Shown: positions 25,811 through 43,323, numbered from the stretch's first letter. The stretch: DNA of 64,000 bases from Bacillus sp. AFS073361 (GCF_002567005.1 NZ_NUZU01000026.1:1-64000), one strand, 5' to 3'. The notes: generated by a model from the letters alone, not told the origin. A program made the numbers and translations.

Positions 25811-26176
25811 TTACTTCTTCTTGTTCGCTACAGTCTTACGAGGACCTTTGCGAGTACGAGCGTTGTTTTTCGTATTTTGTCCACGAACTGGTAAACCACG
25901 ACGATGACGTAATCCGCGGTAGCAGCCGATTTCCATTAAACGCTTAATGTTAAGAGAAATTTCACGGCGAAGGTCACCTTCAACTTTTAACTTGTCGATG
26001 ATGTCACGGATTTTGTTTAATTCGTCTTCTGTTAAATCACGTACACGTGTATCTTCAGAAACACCAGCTTCTGCTAATACTTTTTGTGCAGTGTTTTTAC
26101 CAATTCCATAAATGTATGTTAAAGAGATAACTACACGTTTTTCACGTGGAATATCTACACCAGCAATACGTGCCAT
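25811..26176 (-). CDS. rpsM: 30S ribosomal protein S13
   Basis: This 121-residue protein has the helix-two-turn-helix segment [30 protein letters not shown] and a basic tail [16 protein letters not shown] that contacts the P-site tRNA. The start has an AGGAGG. It lies between rpmJ and rpsK. Confidence 0.98.
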   Translation of the reverse strand: MARIAGVDIPREKRVVISLTYIYGIGKNTAQKVLAEAGVSEDTRVRDLTEDELNKIRDIIDKLKVEGDLRREISLNIKRLMEIGCYRGLRHRRGLPVRGQNTKNNARTRKGPRKTVANKKK

Positions 26177-26200
26177 AGAAAATGCGCACCTCCTTCAAAA

Positions 26201-26571
<371 letters not shown>

Positions 26572-26851
26572 CGATCTCGTCTCCCTTCTCAATTCAAAAA
26601 TTGTGAATACAAAACAATATAACTCTTCTTATTCGTACACAAATAGCAACCTTATAATAGTAACATATTGTTCTTCTTCTGTCCGCAAGTAAATACTACA
26701 TATTTAGGAATAAATTAGTTCCACATGTAAGTCTTACCCAACTCTCGGTCCTACATACTCCGTACAATAGAAAAGCGATATGCTTTCACATATTTTTGAA
26801 TCAAAATGAAGAGATGGTCGAGAGCCGTTCGTACGGATTTACTTACGGTCA
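26572..26851. other. gap between infA and adk without a gene (map absent)
   Basis: No open frame resembling methionine aminopeptidase, and none resembling the small KOW-domain gene that sits here in B. subtilis, is visible on either strand. The minus strand has AT-rich stretches with possible -10 boxes (TATATT, TATTAT) but no convincing promoter. The gap may hold a separate promoter for infA onward. Confidence 0.7.
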
Positions 26852-27520
<669 letters not shown>

Positions 27521-27559
27521 CTATAAATGGGTTTTAGGGAGCTATGGCCCCTAAAACCA

Positions 27560-28855
27560 TTACTTAATAAATCCTTTATAATGACGTTTAACTAGTTGTG
27601 CTTCAAGTTGTTTCATCGTATCAAGTGCAACACCGACAACGATTAACAAACTTGTTCCGCCAATTTGCGCTGATTGCGGAAGGTTAGCTATTGAAATAAA
27701 TAACATTGGCAATACCGCAATAACAGCAAGGAAGATTGCACCAACAAAAGTTAAACGATATAAGACACGCGTTAAGTATTCTTGCGTACTCTTTCCTGGA
27801 CGAATACCAGGAATATAGCCGCTTTGCTTTTGTAGGTTCTCCGCTGCTTGTTCAGGGTTAACTTGAATAAAAGCATAGAAATAAGTGAACGCGATAATTA
27901 ATGCTGCATATAAGGTCATCCCGATTGGATGAGAATAGTCAAAGACCTTAGTAATCCAAAGAGTTACATCATTCGTTGGGAAGAATGACGCAACTGTTCT
28001 AGGCGTTACAATAAATGAAACGGCAAAGATAACAGGAATAACACCCGCAGCATTAACTTTTAATGGCATGTGAGTAGATTGTCCTCCAACTGGATTACGT
28101 CCAGCAACAACGCGCTTTGCATATTGAATAGGTATCTTACGATTTGCTTGTTGGATAAAGATAACACCAACTACGATAGCAACAACCGCAAGTGCGATTA
28201 GAATTACCGTAACAATACGTAAGAATAATGCTTCCCCAGCATTCTCAAATTGTTGAACATAAATTTGATTAATAGTGGATGGCATTCCAGCCACGATCCC
28301 GGCAAAGATGATAATAGAAATTCCATTACCAACACCTTTTTCGGTAATCTGTTCCCCTAACCACATTAAAAATGCTGTACCAGCGGTTAATACAACAGCA
28401 ATCAATAAATAAGTACCAATTCCAGGATTTTCAATCAACTGGCCGCTAGCTAAGTTATTAAAACCGTAGGACATTCCTAATGCCTGGATAAATCCAAGCA
28501 CGATTGTAAAATAACGAGTAAATTGGGCAATCTTACGACGGCCTGATTCACCTTGCTTAGACCATTCTGTAAACTTCGGTACAACATCCATTTGAAGGAG
28601 TTGAATAATGATAGAGGCTGTAATGTACGGCATGATACCCATTGCAAAGATGGAGAATTGTTTTAATGCTCCACCGCCAAAAGTATTTAATATACCGAAA
28701 ACACTGAGCTTATCTTGGTTTGCTAGAACATCAGCATTTACATTGGGTACTGGGATAAATGTACCTAATCGGAATACGACTAACATTAAAAGGGTGAATA
28801 TGATCTTACGTCTTATCTCACCCACGCGCATAAAATTGGAGAATGTCTGGAACAT
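27560..28855 (-). CDS. secY: preprotein translocase subunit SecY
   Basis: This 431-residue channel protein has ten hydrophobic segments and the conserved ITASIIIQLL plug region and KRVVAGRNPVGGQSTHMPLKVN loop. It forms the SecYEG export pore. Its ATG overlaps the rplO stop (TAATG), so translation is coupled. Confidence 0.98.
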   Translation of the reverse strand: MFQTFSNFMRVGEIRRKIIFTLLMLVVFRLGTFIPVPNVNADVLANQDKLSVFGILNTFGGGALKQFSIFAMGIMPYITASIIIQLLQMDVVPKFTEWSKQGESGRRKIAQFTRYFTIVLGFIQALGMSYGFNNLASGQLIENPGIGTYLLIAVVLTAGTAFLMWLGEQITEKGVGNGISIIIFAGIVAGMPSTINQIYVQQFENAGEALFLRIVTVILIALAVVAIVVGVIFIQQANRKIPIQYAKRVVAGRNPVGGQSTHMPLKVNAAGVIPVIFAVSFIVTPRTVASFFPTNDVTLWITKVFDYSHPIGMTLYAALIIAFTYFYAFIQVNPEQAAENLQKQSGYIPGIRPGKSTQEYLTRVLYRLTFVGAIFLAVIAVLPMLFISIANLPQSAQIGGTSLLIVVGVALDTMKQLEAQLVKRHYKGFIK

Positions 28856-29295
28856 TAGATCACCTCAGTGTTTCCACCAGCAGCTTCGATAGCTTCCTTA
28901 GCAGCAGAGGAGAATTTGTGAGCTTTTACAGTCAACTTTTTCTCTAGTGTCCCTTTTGCAAGAACCTTGATTCCCGCTTTTTCGTTACTTACTACGCCTG
29001 ATTCGATAAGAAGTTCTGGAGTAACTTCTGTACCTTCAACAAAGCGATTTAACGTATCAAGATTTACAATTGCATATTCCTTACGGCTGATGTTTGTAAA
29101 TCCACGTTTTGGTAAACGACGGTATAAAGGTGTTTGACCACCTTCAAAACCTAGACGTACACCGCCACCAGAACGAGCATTTTGACCTTTGTGACCTTTA
29201 CCAGCAGTTTTACCTTGACCAGATCCGATACCACGACCTAAACGCTTGCGCTCTTTACGAGAACCTTCAGCAGGTTTTAATTCATGAAGTTTCAT
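28855..29295 (-). CDS. rplO: 50S ribosomal protein L15
   Basis: This 146-residue protein has a basic, glycine-rich N-terminal half ([21 protein letters not shown]) that threads into 23S rRNA, and a globular C-terminal half. It lies between rpmD and secY, overlapping secY by one base. Confidence 0.98.
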   Translation of the reverse strand: MKLHELKPAEGSRKERKRLGRGIGSGQGKTAGKGHKGQNARSGGGVRLGFEGGQTPLYRRLPKRGFTNISRKEYAIVNLDTLNRFVEGTEVTPELLIESGVVSNEKAGIKVLAKGTLEKKLTVKAHKFSSAAKEAIEAAGGNTEVI

Positions 29296-29327
29296 ATTGG
29301 CACCTCCTTATGAAAGAAAACAATCAA

Positions 29328-29510
29328 TTATTGTTCTTTTACTGTAACAAGGTGAGCAACTTTGGTAATCATACCGCGAATAGCAGCGTTATCTGGGTGC
29401 TCAACTGTTTGATTTAATTTACGTAATCCAAGAGCTTTAACTGTTTCACGTTGATCGCCTGGACGGCCAATCAAACTGCGAGTGAGGGTAACTGATAGTT
29501 TATTTGCCAT
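29328..29510 (-). CDS. rpmD: 50S ribosomal protein L30
   Basis: This 60-residue protein of the short bacterial form has [29 protein letters not shown]. It starts 1 bp after the rpsE stop, with its Shine-Dalgarno (GGGGGAAAT) inside rpsE. Confidence 0.98.
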   Translation of the reverse strand: MANKLSVTLTRSLIGRPGDQRETVKALGLRKLNQTVEHPDNAAIRGMITKVAHLVTVKEQ

Positions 29511-29511
29511 T

Positions 29512-30024
29512 TTATTTCCCCCCGTATCCTAACAGTTCTTCTACTGATTTACCACGTAGTTTTGCTACGTCTTCAGCACGTTTTAATTGTTTTAAACCGT
29601 CAATTGTAGCACGTACCATGTTAATTGGAGTGTTAGTTCCTAATGATTTAGAAAGAATGTCAGCAACTCCGCCTAATTCTAGTACGGCACGAACTGGTCC
29701 ACCAGCGATAACTCCTGTACCTTCAGAAGCAGGTTTTAGAAGGATTTCGCCAGCACCAAAGCGTCCAATTACTTGGTGTGGAATAGACGTTCCAACCATT
29801 GGTACCTCGACTAAGTTTTTCTTTGCATCTTCGATGGCTTTACGAATAGCATCAGGTACTTCTTGAGCTTTACCAGTACCGAAACCAACGTGGCCGTTTT
29901 TATCGCCTACAACAACAAGGGCTGTAAAGCGGAAACGACGTCCACCTTTCACAACTTTCGCAACACGGTTAACCGTGACTACGCGTTCTTCTAGTTCAAG
30001 TTTGTTTGGATCAATACGACGCAT
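29512..30024 (-). CDS. rpsE: 30S ribosomal protein S5
   Basis: This 170-residue protein has the double-stranded RNA-binding-like N-domain ([24 protein letters not shown]) and the C-domain [23 protein letters not shown]. It lines the mRNA entry channel and affects decoding fidelity. The region near VVKGGRR, where spectinomycin resistance arises, looks wild type. Confidence 0.98.
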   Translation of the reverse strand: MRRIDPNKLELEERVVTVNRVAKVVKGGRRFRFTALVVVGDKNGHVGFGTGKAQEVPDAIRKAIEDAKKNLVEVPMVGTSIPHQVIGRFGAGEILLKPASEGTGVIAGGPVRAVLELGGVADILSKSLGTNTPINMVRATIDGLKQLKRAEDVAKLRGKSVEELLGYGGK

Positions 30025-30048
30025 CTTTTTGTGTCCCTCCTTTGTCTA

Positions 30049-30411
30049 TTAGAATTGTAAGCCGTTTTCACGGGCAGCATCAGCTAATGCTTGAATACGT
30101 CCATGGTATAGGTATCCGCCACGGTCAAAGACAATAGAAGTGATACCTTTTTCTACAGCACGTTTAGCGACTAATTCTCCGACCTTTTGTGCAGCTTCAA
30201 CGTTGTTTGTAGATTCTAAACCAAAGTCTTTATCTAAAGTAGAAGCACTTGCTAAAGTTACTCCGTTAATGTCATCAATTACTTGAGCATAAATATGTTT
30301 GTTAGAACGAAACACATTTAGACGTGGACGAGCAGAAGTACCGCTAAGTTTCGCACGAACACGAGCATGTCTTTTCTTGCGAGTAGCGTTTTTATCTTGC
30401 TTCGTAATCAT
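30049..30411 (-). CDS. rplR: 50S ribosomal protein L18
   Basis: This 120-residue 5S rRNA-binding protein has the basic N-terminus [23 protein letters not shown]... and the C-terminal [24 protein letters not shown]. It is part of the central protuberance. Confidence 0.98.
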   Translation of the reverse strand: MITKQDKNATRKKRHARVRAKLSGTSARPRLNVFRSNKHIYAQVIDDINGVTLASASTLDKDFGLESTNNVEAAQKVGELVAKRAVEKGITSIVFDRGGYLYHGRIQALADAARENGLQF

Positions 30412-30443
30412 TTACGTCACTCCTTTCGTTTACCTATGCGGCA

Positions 30444-30980
30444 TTACTTACCGGTTTTACCCTCTTTACGACGAACAAATTCACCTTCGTAACGAATTCC
30501 TTTGCCTTTATACGGCTCTGGAGGACGAACTCCGCGAATATTCGCTGCTAATGCACCAACACGTTCTTTGTCAGTACCTTTGATAACGATTTTTGTGTTT
30601 GCAGGAACTTCGATTTCAAGTCCCTCTTCAGCTTCGATCTCAACTGGATGAGAGTATCCAACGTTTAATACAAGTTTGTTACCTTGCTTTTGAGCACGAT
30701 ATCCAACCCCGATTAACTCTAGGCCTCTAGAGAAGCCAGTAGATACACCTTCAACCATGTTCGCAAGAACGGCACGAGTTGTACCATGTAATGCGCGGTG
30801 TTCTTTCACATCAGAAGGACGTGTGATTGTTACAAGATTCTCTTCCACACTGATAGTGATATCTGAGTGGAAAGTACGAGTAAGTTCACCTTTAGGTCCT
30901 TTAACTGTAACAGTGTTGTTATTTAAAGTTACTGTTACTCCTGCTGGAATAACAATTGGTTTTTTTCCTACGCGAGACAT
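30444..30980 (-). CDS. rplF: 50S ribosomal protein L6
   Basis: This 178-residue protein has two tandem L6 domains, [14 protein letters not shown] at the start and [20 protein letters not shown] near the end. It lies near the factor-binding site. Confidence 0.98.
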   Translation of the reverse strand: MSRVGKKPIVIPAGVTVTLNNNTVTVKGPKGELTRTFHSDITISVEENLVTITRPSDVKEHRALHGTTRAVLANMVEGVSTGFSRGLELIGVGYRAQKQGNKLVLNVGYSHPVEIEAEEGLEIEVPANTKIVIKGTDKERVGALAANIRGVRPPEPYKGKGIRYEGEFVRRKEGKTGK

Positions 30981-31011
30981 TTAGTGCACCTCCATTCATT
31001 CAAAAGCTCAA

Positions 31012-31410
31012 TTACCAAACGTAAGCTAAAATTTCTCCGCCGATTTGTTTTGCACGAGCTTCTTTATCTGTAATAACACCTTGTGATGTTGATACTAATG
31101 CGATACCAAGACCGTTAAGAACGCGTGGTACCTCAGTTGATTTTGCGTAAACTCTAAGTCCAGGCTTGCTTATGCGCTTAAGACCAGTAATAACACGTTC
31201 GTTACTAGCACCGTATTTTAAGAAGATACGGATGATACCTTGTTTGTTGTCTTCAATAAATTCGACGTCACGTACGAAACCTTCGCGCTTTAAAATTTCA
31301 GCAATTTCTTTTTTCATATTAGAAGCAGGCACTTCTAACTTTTCGTGACGCACCATGTTCGCATTACGAATGCGAGTAAGCAAATCAGCAATTGGATCTG
31401 TCATGACCAT
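31012..31410 (-). CDS. rpsH: 30S ribosomal protein S8
   Basis: This 132-residue primary 16S rRNA-binding protein has [21 protein letters not shown] at its start and [22 protein letters not shown] near its end. The ATG at 31410 is used because AGGAGG lies 8 nt upstream; the second ATG (31404) would be too far. B. subtilis S8 is also 132 residues. Confidence 0.98.
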   Translation of the reverse strand: MVMTDPIADLLTRIRNANMVRHEKLEVPASNMKKEIAEILKREGFVRDVEFIEDNKQGIIRIFLKYGASNERVITGLKRISKPGLRVYAKSTEVPRVLNGLGIALVSTSQGVITDKEARAKQIGGEILAYVW

Positions 31411-31439
31411 TATTTTTACCTCCTTCCCAGACTTGGGTT

Positions 31440-31649
<210 letters not shown>

Positions 31650-32189
31650 TTACTTTTGGAATGGCATTCCAAATTGAGTTAAAAGTTCACGAGATTCTTC
31701 ATCAGTTTTTGCAGTTGTTACGATAACGATATCCATACCACGAACTTTGCTTACTTTATCGTAATCAATTTCAGGGAAGATTAATTGTTCTTTAACACCT
31801 AGAGTGTAGTTACCACGACCGTCGAATGCTTTTTTAGAAATACCACGGAAGTCACGTACACGAGGTAATGAAACGGAAACTAATTTATCCAAGAATTCGT
31901 ACATGCGTTCACCGCGAAGAGTAACCTTAGCACCGATTGGCATACCTTCACGAAGACGGAAGCCAGCGATAGATTTTTTCGCACGTGTAACGACAGGTTT
32001 TTGACCTGTGATAGTTGAAAGTTCTTCAACTGCATTATCGAGTGCCTTTGCGTTTGCAACTGCGTCACCAACGCCCATATTCACAACGATTTTCTCAAGT
32101 TTAGGAACTTCCATAACTGATTTATAGTTGAACTTGCTCATAAGAGCAGGAGTAACTTCTTTTACAAATTTTTCTTTTAGGCGGTTCAC
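31650..32189 (-). CDS. rplE: 50S ribosomal protein L5
   Basis: This 179-residue 5S rRNA-binding protein has [20 protein letters not shown], the [18 protein letters not shown] loop and [20 protein letters not shown]. It contacts P-site tRNA and helps bring 5S RNA into the large subunit. Confidence 0.98.
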   Translation of the reverse strand: MNRLKEKFVKEVTPALMSKFNYKSVMEVPKLEKIVVNMGVGDAVANAKALDNAVEELSTITGQKPVVTRAKKSIAGFRLREGMPIGAKVTLRGERMYEFLDKLVSVSLPRVRDFRGISKKAFDGRGNYTLGVKEQLIFPEIDYDKVSKVRGMDIVIVTTAKTDEESRELLTQFGMPFQK

Positions 32190-32217
32190 TTATTGTACCT
32201 CCCTTCTAAATTTTAAA

Positions 32218-32526
32218 CTATTTATCTAAAACTTCACCGGATTTTGCTACGCGTACTTTCTTGCCATCAACCGTTGTGGAACCTACACGAGTTGGGTTAC
32301 CAGTTTTAGGATCGATAGGCATAACGTTTGATACATGGATAGGAGCCTCAAAGCTGATAATTCCGCCTTGTGGATTCACTTGAGAAGGTTTAGAGTGTTT
32401 TTTCACAATGTTTACACCTTCAACTAGTACACGGCTGTCTTTAGGATAAGCAGCTAGGATCACACCTGTTTTGCCTTTATCCTTGCCAGAAATAACTCTG
32501 ACGTTATCACCTTTTTTTACATGCAT
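32218..32526 (-). CDS. rplX: 50S ribosomal protein L24
   Basis: This 103-residue KOW-domain protein begins [19 protein letters not shown]. It helps start 50S assembly. ATG 32526 has AAGGAGGTG upstream; eight in-frame upstream codons are excluded. Length equals B. subtilis L24. Confidence 0.98.
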   Translation of the reverse strand: MHVKKGDNVRVISGKDKGKTGVILAAYPKDSRVLVEGVNIVKKHSKPSQVNPQGGIISFEAPIHVSNVMPIDPKTGNPTRVGSTTVDGKKVRVAKSGEVLDK

Positions 32527-32562
32527 CAGTAAGCACCTCCTTAAAGGCAATTAATTTTAAAA

Positions 32563-32958
<396 letters not shown>

Positions 32959-32971
32959 TTAATCCGAACAA

Positions 32972-33235
32972 TTAAATAATAACTGCTTTTTCTACAACTT
33001 CAACTAAACGGAAACGCTTAGTAGCTGAAAGCGGACGAGTTTCCATAATACGAACTACATCGCCGATTTTTGCTTCGTTTTGCTCATCATGAGCTTTATA
33101 CTTTTTAGAGTACTTAACGCGTTTACCATATAAAGGATGCTTTTTTTGAGTTTCAACAAGAACTGTTACGGTTTTATCCATCTTGTCAGAAACAACGCGT
33201 CCTGTGTAAACTTTACGTTGGTTACGTTCACTCAT
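32972..33235 (-). CDS. rpsQ: 30S ribosomal protein S17
   Basis: This 87-residue OB-fold primary 16S binder has [21 protein letters not shown] and [18 protein letters not shown]. Start ATG 33235 follows AAGGGAGG. Confidence 0.98.
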   Translation of the reverse strand: MSERNQRKVYTGRVVSDKMDKTVTVLVETQKKHPLYGKRVKYSKKYKAHDEQNEAKIGDVVRIMETRPLSATKRFRLVEVVEKAVII

Positions 33236-33257
33236 TGTGTGAACCTCCCTTCAATAA

Positions 33258-34540
<1,283 letters not shown>

Positions 34541-34543
34541 AGA

Positions 34544-35181
<638 letters not shown>

Positions 35182-35241
35182 GAAGGAACCTCCCTTCGTG
35201 ACTGTTCTACGGTTCTTTCTTTGAACCGTAGGAATATCACG

Positions 35242-36385
<1,144 letters not shown>

Positions 36386-36386
<1 letters not shown>

Positions 36387-37009
36387 TATGCAAGCACCTC
36401 CTCTACTTTTTCAACCGCTGCTTTAGTCATGATTAATTTCTCATGATTAACAACATCTAATACGTTAATTCCGTCAGCAGTTACTACTGTAACGCCAGGA
36501 ATGTTGCGTGCAGATAATGCTACGTTTTCGTCAAGATCTGCTGTAACGATTAACGCTTTTTTCTCTACAGAAAGACCATTTAGAACAGTCTTGAATTCTT
36601 TTGTTTTTGGAGCATCGAAAGTTAATAAATCTAACACTAAGATGTTCTCTTCTAATACTTTAGAAGAAAGTGCAGATTTGATTGCTAAACGACGAACCTT
36701 TTTCGGTAATTTGTAAGCGTAGCTGCGTGGTGTTGGACCGAATACAGTACCACCTCCGCGCCATTGTGGAGAACGGATAGACCCTTGACGAGCACGTCCA
36801 GTTCCTTTTTGACGCCATGGCTTACGACCACCGCCGCGTACTTCAGAACGAATTTTAGTTTTATGAGTTCCTTGACGTAATGAAGCTCTTTGCATAACAA
36901 TTGCTTCAAATAATACGTGTTGGTTTGGCTCAATACCAAATACAGAATCATTAAGTTCGATATCTCCAACTTGAGATCCAGCTTGGTTTAATAATGCTAC
37001 TTTAGGCAT
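36386..37009 (-). CDS. rplD: 50S ribosomal protein L4
   Basis: This 207-residue protein has a long tunnel loop ([21 protein letters not shown]). Start ATG 37009 ([11 protein letters not shown]) has AAGGAGG upstream; the in-frame stretch before it is not coding. In E. coli L4 represses the S10 operon; no such leader is known here. Confidence 0.98.
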
Positions 37010-37037
37010 TCTTTGTTCCTCCTTTCTAAAAGGGTGA

Positions 37038-37664
37038 CTATGCTTTAATTGCACCTTTGATTTTTAATAATGCTTTTTTAGCGCCTGGAACGTTACCTTT
37101 GATTAAAAGTAAGTTACGCTCTGTATCAACCTTAATGATTTCAAGGTTTTGTACAGTGATTTGTTCTCCACCCATACGTCCTGGTAATAATTTACCTTTG
37201 AAAACGCGGTTTGGAGCAACAGGTCCCATTGAACCTGGACGACGGTGATAACGAGATCCGTGAGCCATTGGTCCGCGTGATTGTCCGTGGCGTTTAATTA
37301 CACCTTGGAAACCTTTACCCTTTGAGATTCCTGTTACATCTACGATATCTCCAGCAGCGAAAATATCAACTTTGACTTCTTGACCAACTTCATAGCTTGC
37401 TAAGTCATCCCCGCGGAATTCGCGAACGAAGCGCTTAGGAGCAGTATTAGCTTTAGCAACATGCCCTTTTTCTGGTTTGTTAGCTAACTTTTCACGTTTG
37501 TCTTCAAAACCAACTTGAACTGCAACATAACCGTCGCTTTCAACTGATTTCTTTTGAAGTACTACGTTTGGAGCTACCTCAACTACAGTTACAGGAATTA
37601 AGTTACCATTACTAGCAAATACTTGAGTCATACCAATCTTTCTTCCTAAGATTCCTTTGGTCAT
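37038..37664 (-). CDS. rplC: 50S ribosomal protein L3
   Basis: This 208-residue protein begins [16 protein letters not shown] and has the central-core loop [21 protein letters not shown] near the peptidyl transferase centre. It lies 28 bp before rplD. Confidence 0.98.
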   Translation of the reverse strand: MTKGILGRKIGMTQVFASNGNLIPVTVVEVAPNVVLQKKSVESDGYVAVQVGFEDKREKLANKPEKGHVAKANTAPKRFVREFRGDDLASYEVGQEVKVDIFAAGDIVDVTGISKGKGFQGVIKRHGQSRGPMAHGSRYHRRPGSMGPVAPNRVFKGKLLPGRMGGEQITVQNLEIIKVDTERNLLLIKGNVPGAKKALLKIKGAIKA

Positions 37665-37703
37665 TTAAGTCACACCTCCTAATATATTTGTGTTTTATTT
37701 TGA

Positions 37704-38033
<330 letters not shown>

Positions 38034-38148
38034 CTATTTTCTAAATAGACATTCTCAGTGAAAATTTCCCTCACACACTCGCCATGGCAAAGCGGCCGGG
38101 TGTGTCAGCAACCTTTCACATCATCGCAGTCAAAGACCAACATTGTCT

Positions 38149-38177
38149 ATTATACATAAAACATAAAGCAAACGCAA
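38149..38177 (-). promoter_or_regulatory. S10 operon promoter, proximal
   Basis: The minus strand has TTGCGT (38177-38172), a 17-bp spacer and TATAAT (38154-38149) with a TG just before the -10. It lies 137 bp before rpsJ. The leader that follows contains a possible hairpin CACAC ... GTGTG around 38070-38108. Confidence 0.75.
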
Positions 38178-38225
38178 CACCTATTGTGAAGTTTTTTTTA
38201 TGTTTCTGTTTCGAACACTTTTCCT

Positions 38226-38254
38226 ATTATAGCGGCTGATATTCACTTTTTCAA
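38226..38254 (-). promoter_or_regulatory. S10 operon promoter, distal
   Basis: The minus strand has TTGAAA (38254-38249), a 17-bp spacer and TATAAT (38231-38226), 77 bp upstream of the proximal promoter. Nothing else is seen between here and the tuf terminator. Confidence 0.7.
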
Positions 38255-38433
38255 CAGTTATTATTAATCTCCAGAAATATCCTAAATAGAGACGCTGCAA
38301 AGCTTTGACCAAAACCCATTTATACAATTGCAATTAACTCTATCTATTTTTCTGAAAGTTCGTAAATTAAAGTTCTATATTTAATAGAAGAAACTCGGAT
38401 ATTATATATTCCAATTTCAATTATTGAGCAACA

Positions 38434-38468
38434 AAAAAGCAGATGGATCGTCATCCATCTGCTTTCAT
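38434..38468 (-). terminator. tuf terminator
   Basis: The minus strand has AGCAGATGGAT-GACG-ATCCATCTGCT followed by TTTTTTG, about 50 nt after the tuf stop. Confidence 0.88.
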
Positions 38469-38515
38469 ATCTTTGATCACTTTCGACTCAGCACCAAAGG
38501 AGCTGTAGTTTCAAA

Positions 38516-39703
38516 TTACTCAGTGATTGTAGTGATTGAACCTGAACCTACTGTACGTCCACCTTCACGAATAGAGAACTTAGTTCCTTCTTCGATCGCG
38601 ATTGGAGCGATAAGTTCAACTGTCATTTCGATGTGGTCACCAGGCATAACCATTTCAGTACCTTCTGGTAACATACAGATACCAGTGATGTCAGAAGTAC
38701 GGAAATAGAATTGCGGACGGTAGTTAGAGAAGAATGGAGTGTGACGTCCACCCTCTTCTTTTGATAATACGTAAACTTGTGCTTTGAACTTTGTGTGTGG
38801 AGTGATTGACTTTGGTTTAGCCAATACTTGACCACGTTCGATATCTTCACGAGCTACACCACGAAGAAGCGCACCAATGTTGTCTCCTGCTTCAGCGAAG
38901 TCAAGAAGTTTACGGAACATTTCTACTCCTGTTACAGTAGTAGATTTTGGCTCTTCAGTGAAACCAACGATTTCAACTACGTCACCAACTTTAACTACAC
39001 CACGCTCAACACGTCCTGTAGCAACTGTTCCACGACCAGTGATTGAGAATACATCCTCAACTGGCATCATGAATGGCTTATCAGTGTCACGAGTTGGAGT
39101 TGGGATGAACTCATCAACAGCACTCATAAGTTCGAAGATTTTTTCTTCCCATTCAGCTTCGCCTTCTAATGCTTTTAGAGCAGAACCTTTGATAACTGGA
39201 GTGTCATCGCCAGGGAAATCGTATTCAGATAATAGATCACGAATTTCCATTTCTACTAATTCAAGAAGCTCTTCGTCGTCAACCATATCACACTTGTTCA
39301 TGAATACAACAAGGTAAGGTACGCCTACCTGACGAGAAAGAAGGATGTGCTCACGAGTTTGTGGCATTGGGCCATCAGTAGCAGATACTACAAGGATACC
39401 GCCGTCCATTTGCGCAGCACCAGTGATCATGTTTTTAACATAGTCAGCGTGTCCTGGGCAGTCTACGTGTGCGTAGTGACGGTTATCTGTTTCATACTCT
39501 ACGTGTGCAGTAGAGATTGTGATACCACGTTCTTTTTCTTCTGGTGCACCATCGATTTGATCGTATGCACGAGCTTCTGCTTTACCAGATTTAGCAAGTA
39601 CAGAAGTGATTGCTGCAGTTAAAGTTGTTTTACCATGGTCAACGTGTCCGATTGTACCAATGTTAACGTGTGGCTTAGAACGGTCGAATTTAGCTTTACC
39701 CAT
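38516..39703 (-). CDS. tuf: elongation factor Tu
   Basis: This 395-residue GTPase delivers aminoacyl-tRNA to the ribosome. G motifs are GHVDHGKTT (19-27), DCPGHADY and NKCD; domain 2 has [13 protein letters not shown]. It is the only tuf in the window. It lies 131 bp after fusA with its own promoter in the gap, and a strong terminator follows. Confidence 0.98.
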   Translation of the reverse strand: MGKAKFDRSKPHVNIGTIGHVDHGKTTLTAAITSVLAKSGKAEARAYDQIDGAPEEKERGITISTAHVEYETDNRHYAHVDCPGHADYVKNMITGAAQMDGGILVVSATDGPMPQTREHILLSRQVGVPYLVVFMNKCDMVDDEELLELVEMEIRDLLSEYDFPGDDTPVIKGSALKALEGEAEWEEKIFELMSAVDEFIPTPTRDTDKPFMMPVEDVFSITGRGTVATGRVERGVVKVGDVVEIVGFTEEPKSTTVTGVEMFRKLLDFAEAGDNIGALLRGVAREDIERGQVLAKPKSITPHTKFKAQVYVLSKEEGGRHTPFFSNYRPQFYFRTSDITGICMLPEGTEMVMPGDHIEMTVELIAPIAIEEGTKFSIREGGRTVGSGSITTITE

Positions 39704-39805
39704 TAGGAAATCCTCCTCTAAATTATAAAAATTTAATTAAAATTATTTTATGTAAGCCGTGAGTAAGGTTGTCCCGAACCCACGACTTCCACTTCTTACA
39801 TAGTA

Positions 39806-39834
39806 GTTATACTTTAACAAAGGATGAAAATCAA
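39806..39834 (-). promoter_or_regulatory. tuf promoter
   Basis: The minus strand has TTGATT (39834-39829), a 17-bp spacer and TATAAC (39811-39806), directly after the fusA stop codon. It would give tuf extra transcription beyond str operon read-through. Confidence 0.6.
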
Positions 39835-41916
39835 TTATTCACCTTTATTTTTTTTGATGATTTCTTCAGAAACTGATTTTGGTACTTCCTCATAGTGGTC
39901 GAAGTGCATGGAGAATACTCCACGTCCTTGTGTACTAGAACGAAGTGCAGTCGCGTAACCAAACATTTCTGAAAGTGGAACCATTGAACGTACTACTTGT
40001 GCATTACCACGTGCTTCCATACCTTCAACACGTCCACGGCGAGCAGTGATTTGTCCCATGATATCACCAAGATATTCTTCTGGGATAACTACTTCTACTC
40101 TCATCATTGGTTCAAGGATAACAGGACTACACTTAGAAGCAGCATTTTTAAGTGCCATAGATGCGGCAATTTTAAACGCCATTTCAGAGGAGTCAACATC
40201 ATGGTATGAACCATCAAATAGTCTTGCTTTAATATCAACTAGTGGATATCCAGCAAGAACACCGCGTTGTAATGCATCTTCAAGACCAGCTTGAACTGGA
40301 GCGATGTATTCACGAGGAACAACACCACCGACAATACCGTTTTCGAATTCGAATCCTTTACCTTCTTCGTTAGGAGAGAATTCGATCCAAACATGTCCGT
40401 ATTGTCCACGACCACCAGATTGACGTGCGAATTTACCTTCAACTTGTGCAGATGCACGGAAAGTTTCGCGGTACGCAACCTGAGGCGCACCTACATTAGC
40501 TTCAACTTTAAATTCACGACGCATACGGTCAACGATGATATCAAGGTGAAGTTCACCCATACCAGCGATGATAACCTGTCCAGTTTCCTGGTCAGTGTGT
40601 GCACGGAAAGTTGGATCTTCTTCTTGAAGCTTTTGTAGTGCAGTTGTCATCTTGTCTTGATCTGCTTTTGATTTTGGTTCAACTGAAAGTTGAATTACCG
40701 GTTCAGGGAATTGCATAGACTCTAAGATAACAAGGTTTTTCTCGTCACATAAAGTATCACCAGTAGTTGTATCTTTCAAACCTACAGCAGCAGCAATGTC
40801 ACCAGCATAAACCTTTGAGATTTCTTGACGGCTGTTTGCATGCATTTGCAGGATACGTCCGATACGTTCACGCTTGCCTTTTGTTGAGTTTTGGACATAT
40901 GATCCAGACTCTAGAGTACCAGAGTAAACGCGGAAGAACGTTAATTTACCAACATAAGGGTCAGTCATAACTTTAAACGCAAGAGCAGCAAACGGTTCTT
41001 CATCACTTGAATGACGCTCAATAACTTCATTCTCATCATCAATAGCGTGACCTTTGATTGCAGGTACATCTAATGGAGATGGAAGGTAGTCAATAACTGC
41101 ATCAAGCATTAACTGAACACCTTTGTTTTTGAATGCTGATCCACAGATTACTGGATAAAATTCTACATTAACAGTACCTTTACGAATTGCTGCTTTAAGC
41201 TCTTCTTTAGAGATTTCTTCTCCACCAAGGTATTTTTCCATTAATTCTTCATCTAACTCAGCAACTGCTTCTACTAACTTCTCACGGTATTCTTCAGCTT
41301 GAGCCATGTATTCTTCTGGAATCTCACGAACTTCAATGTCAGTTCCTAAGTCATTCCCGTAAAATACTGCATTCATTTCCACTAGGTCAATGATTGCTTC
41401 AAACTGATCTTCAGCACCGATTGGTAACTGAATTGGATGTGCATTCGCTTGAAGACGGTCATGGATTGTTCCTACAGAATATAAGAAGTCAGCTCCAATT
41501 TTGTCCATCTTGTTTACGAATACAACACGCGGTACACCGTAAGTTGTTGCTTGGCGCCATACAGTTTCAGTTTGAGGCTCAACACCAGATTGAGCATCAA
41601 GTACAGCTACTGCACCATCAAGTACACGTAATGAACGTTCAACTTCAACTGTGAAGTCTACGTGTCCTGGTGTATCAATGATGTTTACACGATGGCCATG
41701 CCATTGTGCAGTTGTTGCTGCGGAAGTAATTGTGATTCCGCGTTCTTGTTCTTGTTCCATCCAGTCCATCTGAGACGCACCTTCATGTGTTTCACCGATC
41801 TTATGGATACGGCCAGTGTAATAAAGAACACGCTCAGTGGTAGTCGTTTTACCGGCATCAATGTGAGCCATGATACCGATATTACGAGTATTTGCTAAGG
41901 AGAACTCTCTTGCCAT
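39835..41916 (-). CDS. fusA: elongation factor G
   Basis: This 693-residue translocase GTPase has G motifs AHIDAGKTT (17-25), DTPGHVDF and NKMDK, and domain IV with [13 protein letters not shown]. It lies 48 bp after rpsG in the str operon. No obvious fusidic-acid-resistance change can be judged by eye. Confidence 0.98.
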   Translation of the reverse strand: MAREFSLANTRNIGIMAHIDAGKTTTTERVLYYTGRIHKIGETHEGASQMDWMEQEQERGITITSAATTAQWHGHRVNIIDTPGHVDFTVEVERSLRVLDGAVAVLDAQSGVEPQTETVWRQATTYGVPRVVFVNKMDKIGADFLYSVGTIHDRLQANAHPIQLPIGAEDQFEAIIDLVEMNAVFYGNDLGTDIEVREIPEEYMAQAEEYREKLVEAVAELDEELMEKYLGGEEISKEELKAAIRKGTVNVEFYPVICGSAFKNKGVQLMLDAVIDYLPSPLDVPAIKGHAIDDENEVIERHSSDEEPFAALAFKVMTDPYVGKLTFFRVYSGTLESGSYVQNSTKGKRERIGRILQMHANSRQEISKVYAGDIAAAVGLKDTTTGDTLCDEKNLVILESMQFPEPVIQLSVEPKSKADQDKMTTALQKLQEEDPTFRAHTDQETGQVIIAGMGELHLDIIVDRMRREFKVEANVGAPQVAYRETFRASAQVEGKFARQSGGRGQYGHVWIEFSPNEEGKGFEFENGIVGGVVPREYIAPVQAGLEDALQRGVLAGYPLVDIKARLFDGSYHDVDSSEMAFKIAASMALKNAASKCSPVILEPMMRVEVVIPEEYLGDIMGQITARRGRVEGMEARGNAQVVRSMVPLSEMFGYATALRSSTQGRGVFSMHFDHYEEVPKSVSEEIIKKNKGE

Positions 41917-41964
41917 TGGGTCTTTCTCCTTCCTAGTTTGAAAGTTTTTATATTGAAGGTTAGA

Positions 41965-42465
<501 letters not shown>

Positions 42466-42476
42466 TTAAGTTGTAA

Positions 42477-42899
<423 letters not shown>

Positions 42900-43000
42900 T
42901 TATGTTTCCTCCCTTCATTATTTGTAAGCCCACACATCCAGGTGGTTCATTTTTTTGCAAAAACAAAGTTTTTGCAGACTTTCTATCTACAAAAACGCTT

Positions 43001-43249
43001 TTAGCTGATAATTGCAACAGTTGAAGCACCAACTTCAATCCCACATGCTTTTCCGAGTTTTCTCATCGAATCCACATAAAGGATAGGAACATTTATTTCA
43101 AGAGCTTCATCAACCACTTTTGACGTTAACTTTGGATCAGCGTCGTTAGCGATAATTAACTCTTTCACATTACCTTCTTTAAGTGCCTTTACTGTTTGTT
43201 TTGTTCCTATAACGAACTTTTGTGCCTGTAATACTTTTTCATAAGACAT
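43001..43249 (-). CDS. rplGB: L7Ae-family ribosomal protein (YbxF, L7Ae-like)
   Basis: This 82-residue kink-turn RNA-binding protein has [20 protein letters not shown] and [23 protein letters not shown]. In B. subtilis YbxF binds K-turn RNA and associates with ribosomes. It is first in the str operon, behind a strong promoter. Confidence 0.93.
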   Translation of the reverse strand: MSYEKVLQAQKFVIGTKQTVKALKEGNVKELIIANDADPKLTSKVVDEALEINVPILYVDSMRKLGKACGIEVGASTVAIIS

Positions 43250-43294
43250 CGTTCATATCCTCCAAAGTATCAGGTGAATAGGAGCACCTTTGAT

Positions 43295-43323
43295 ATAGTA
43301 CCATCTTAACAATTAGATGTCAA
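43295..43323 (-). promoter_or_regulatory. str operon promoter (rplGB-rpsL-rpsG-fusA)
   Basis: The minus strand has TTGACA (43323-43318), a 17-bp spacer and TACTAT (43300-43295), 46 bp before rplGB and just after the rpoC terminator. Confidence 0.75.

Noticed and set aside
38068..38108. possible sixth copy of the dispersed repeat in the S10 leader
   Set aside because: It shares only GGCAAAGCGG with copy E; the rest does not align.
38877..39317. 146-codon plus-strand frame opposite tuf
   Set aside because: It is a Ser/Thr-rich shadow caused by codon bias of tuf; no ribosome site or homology.
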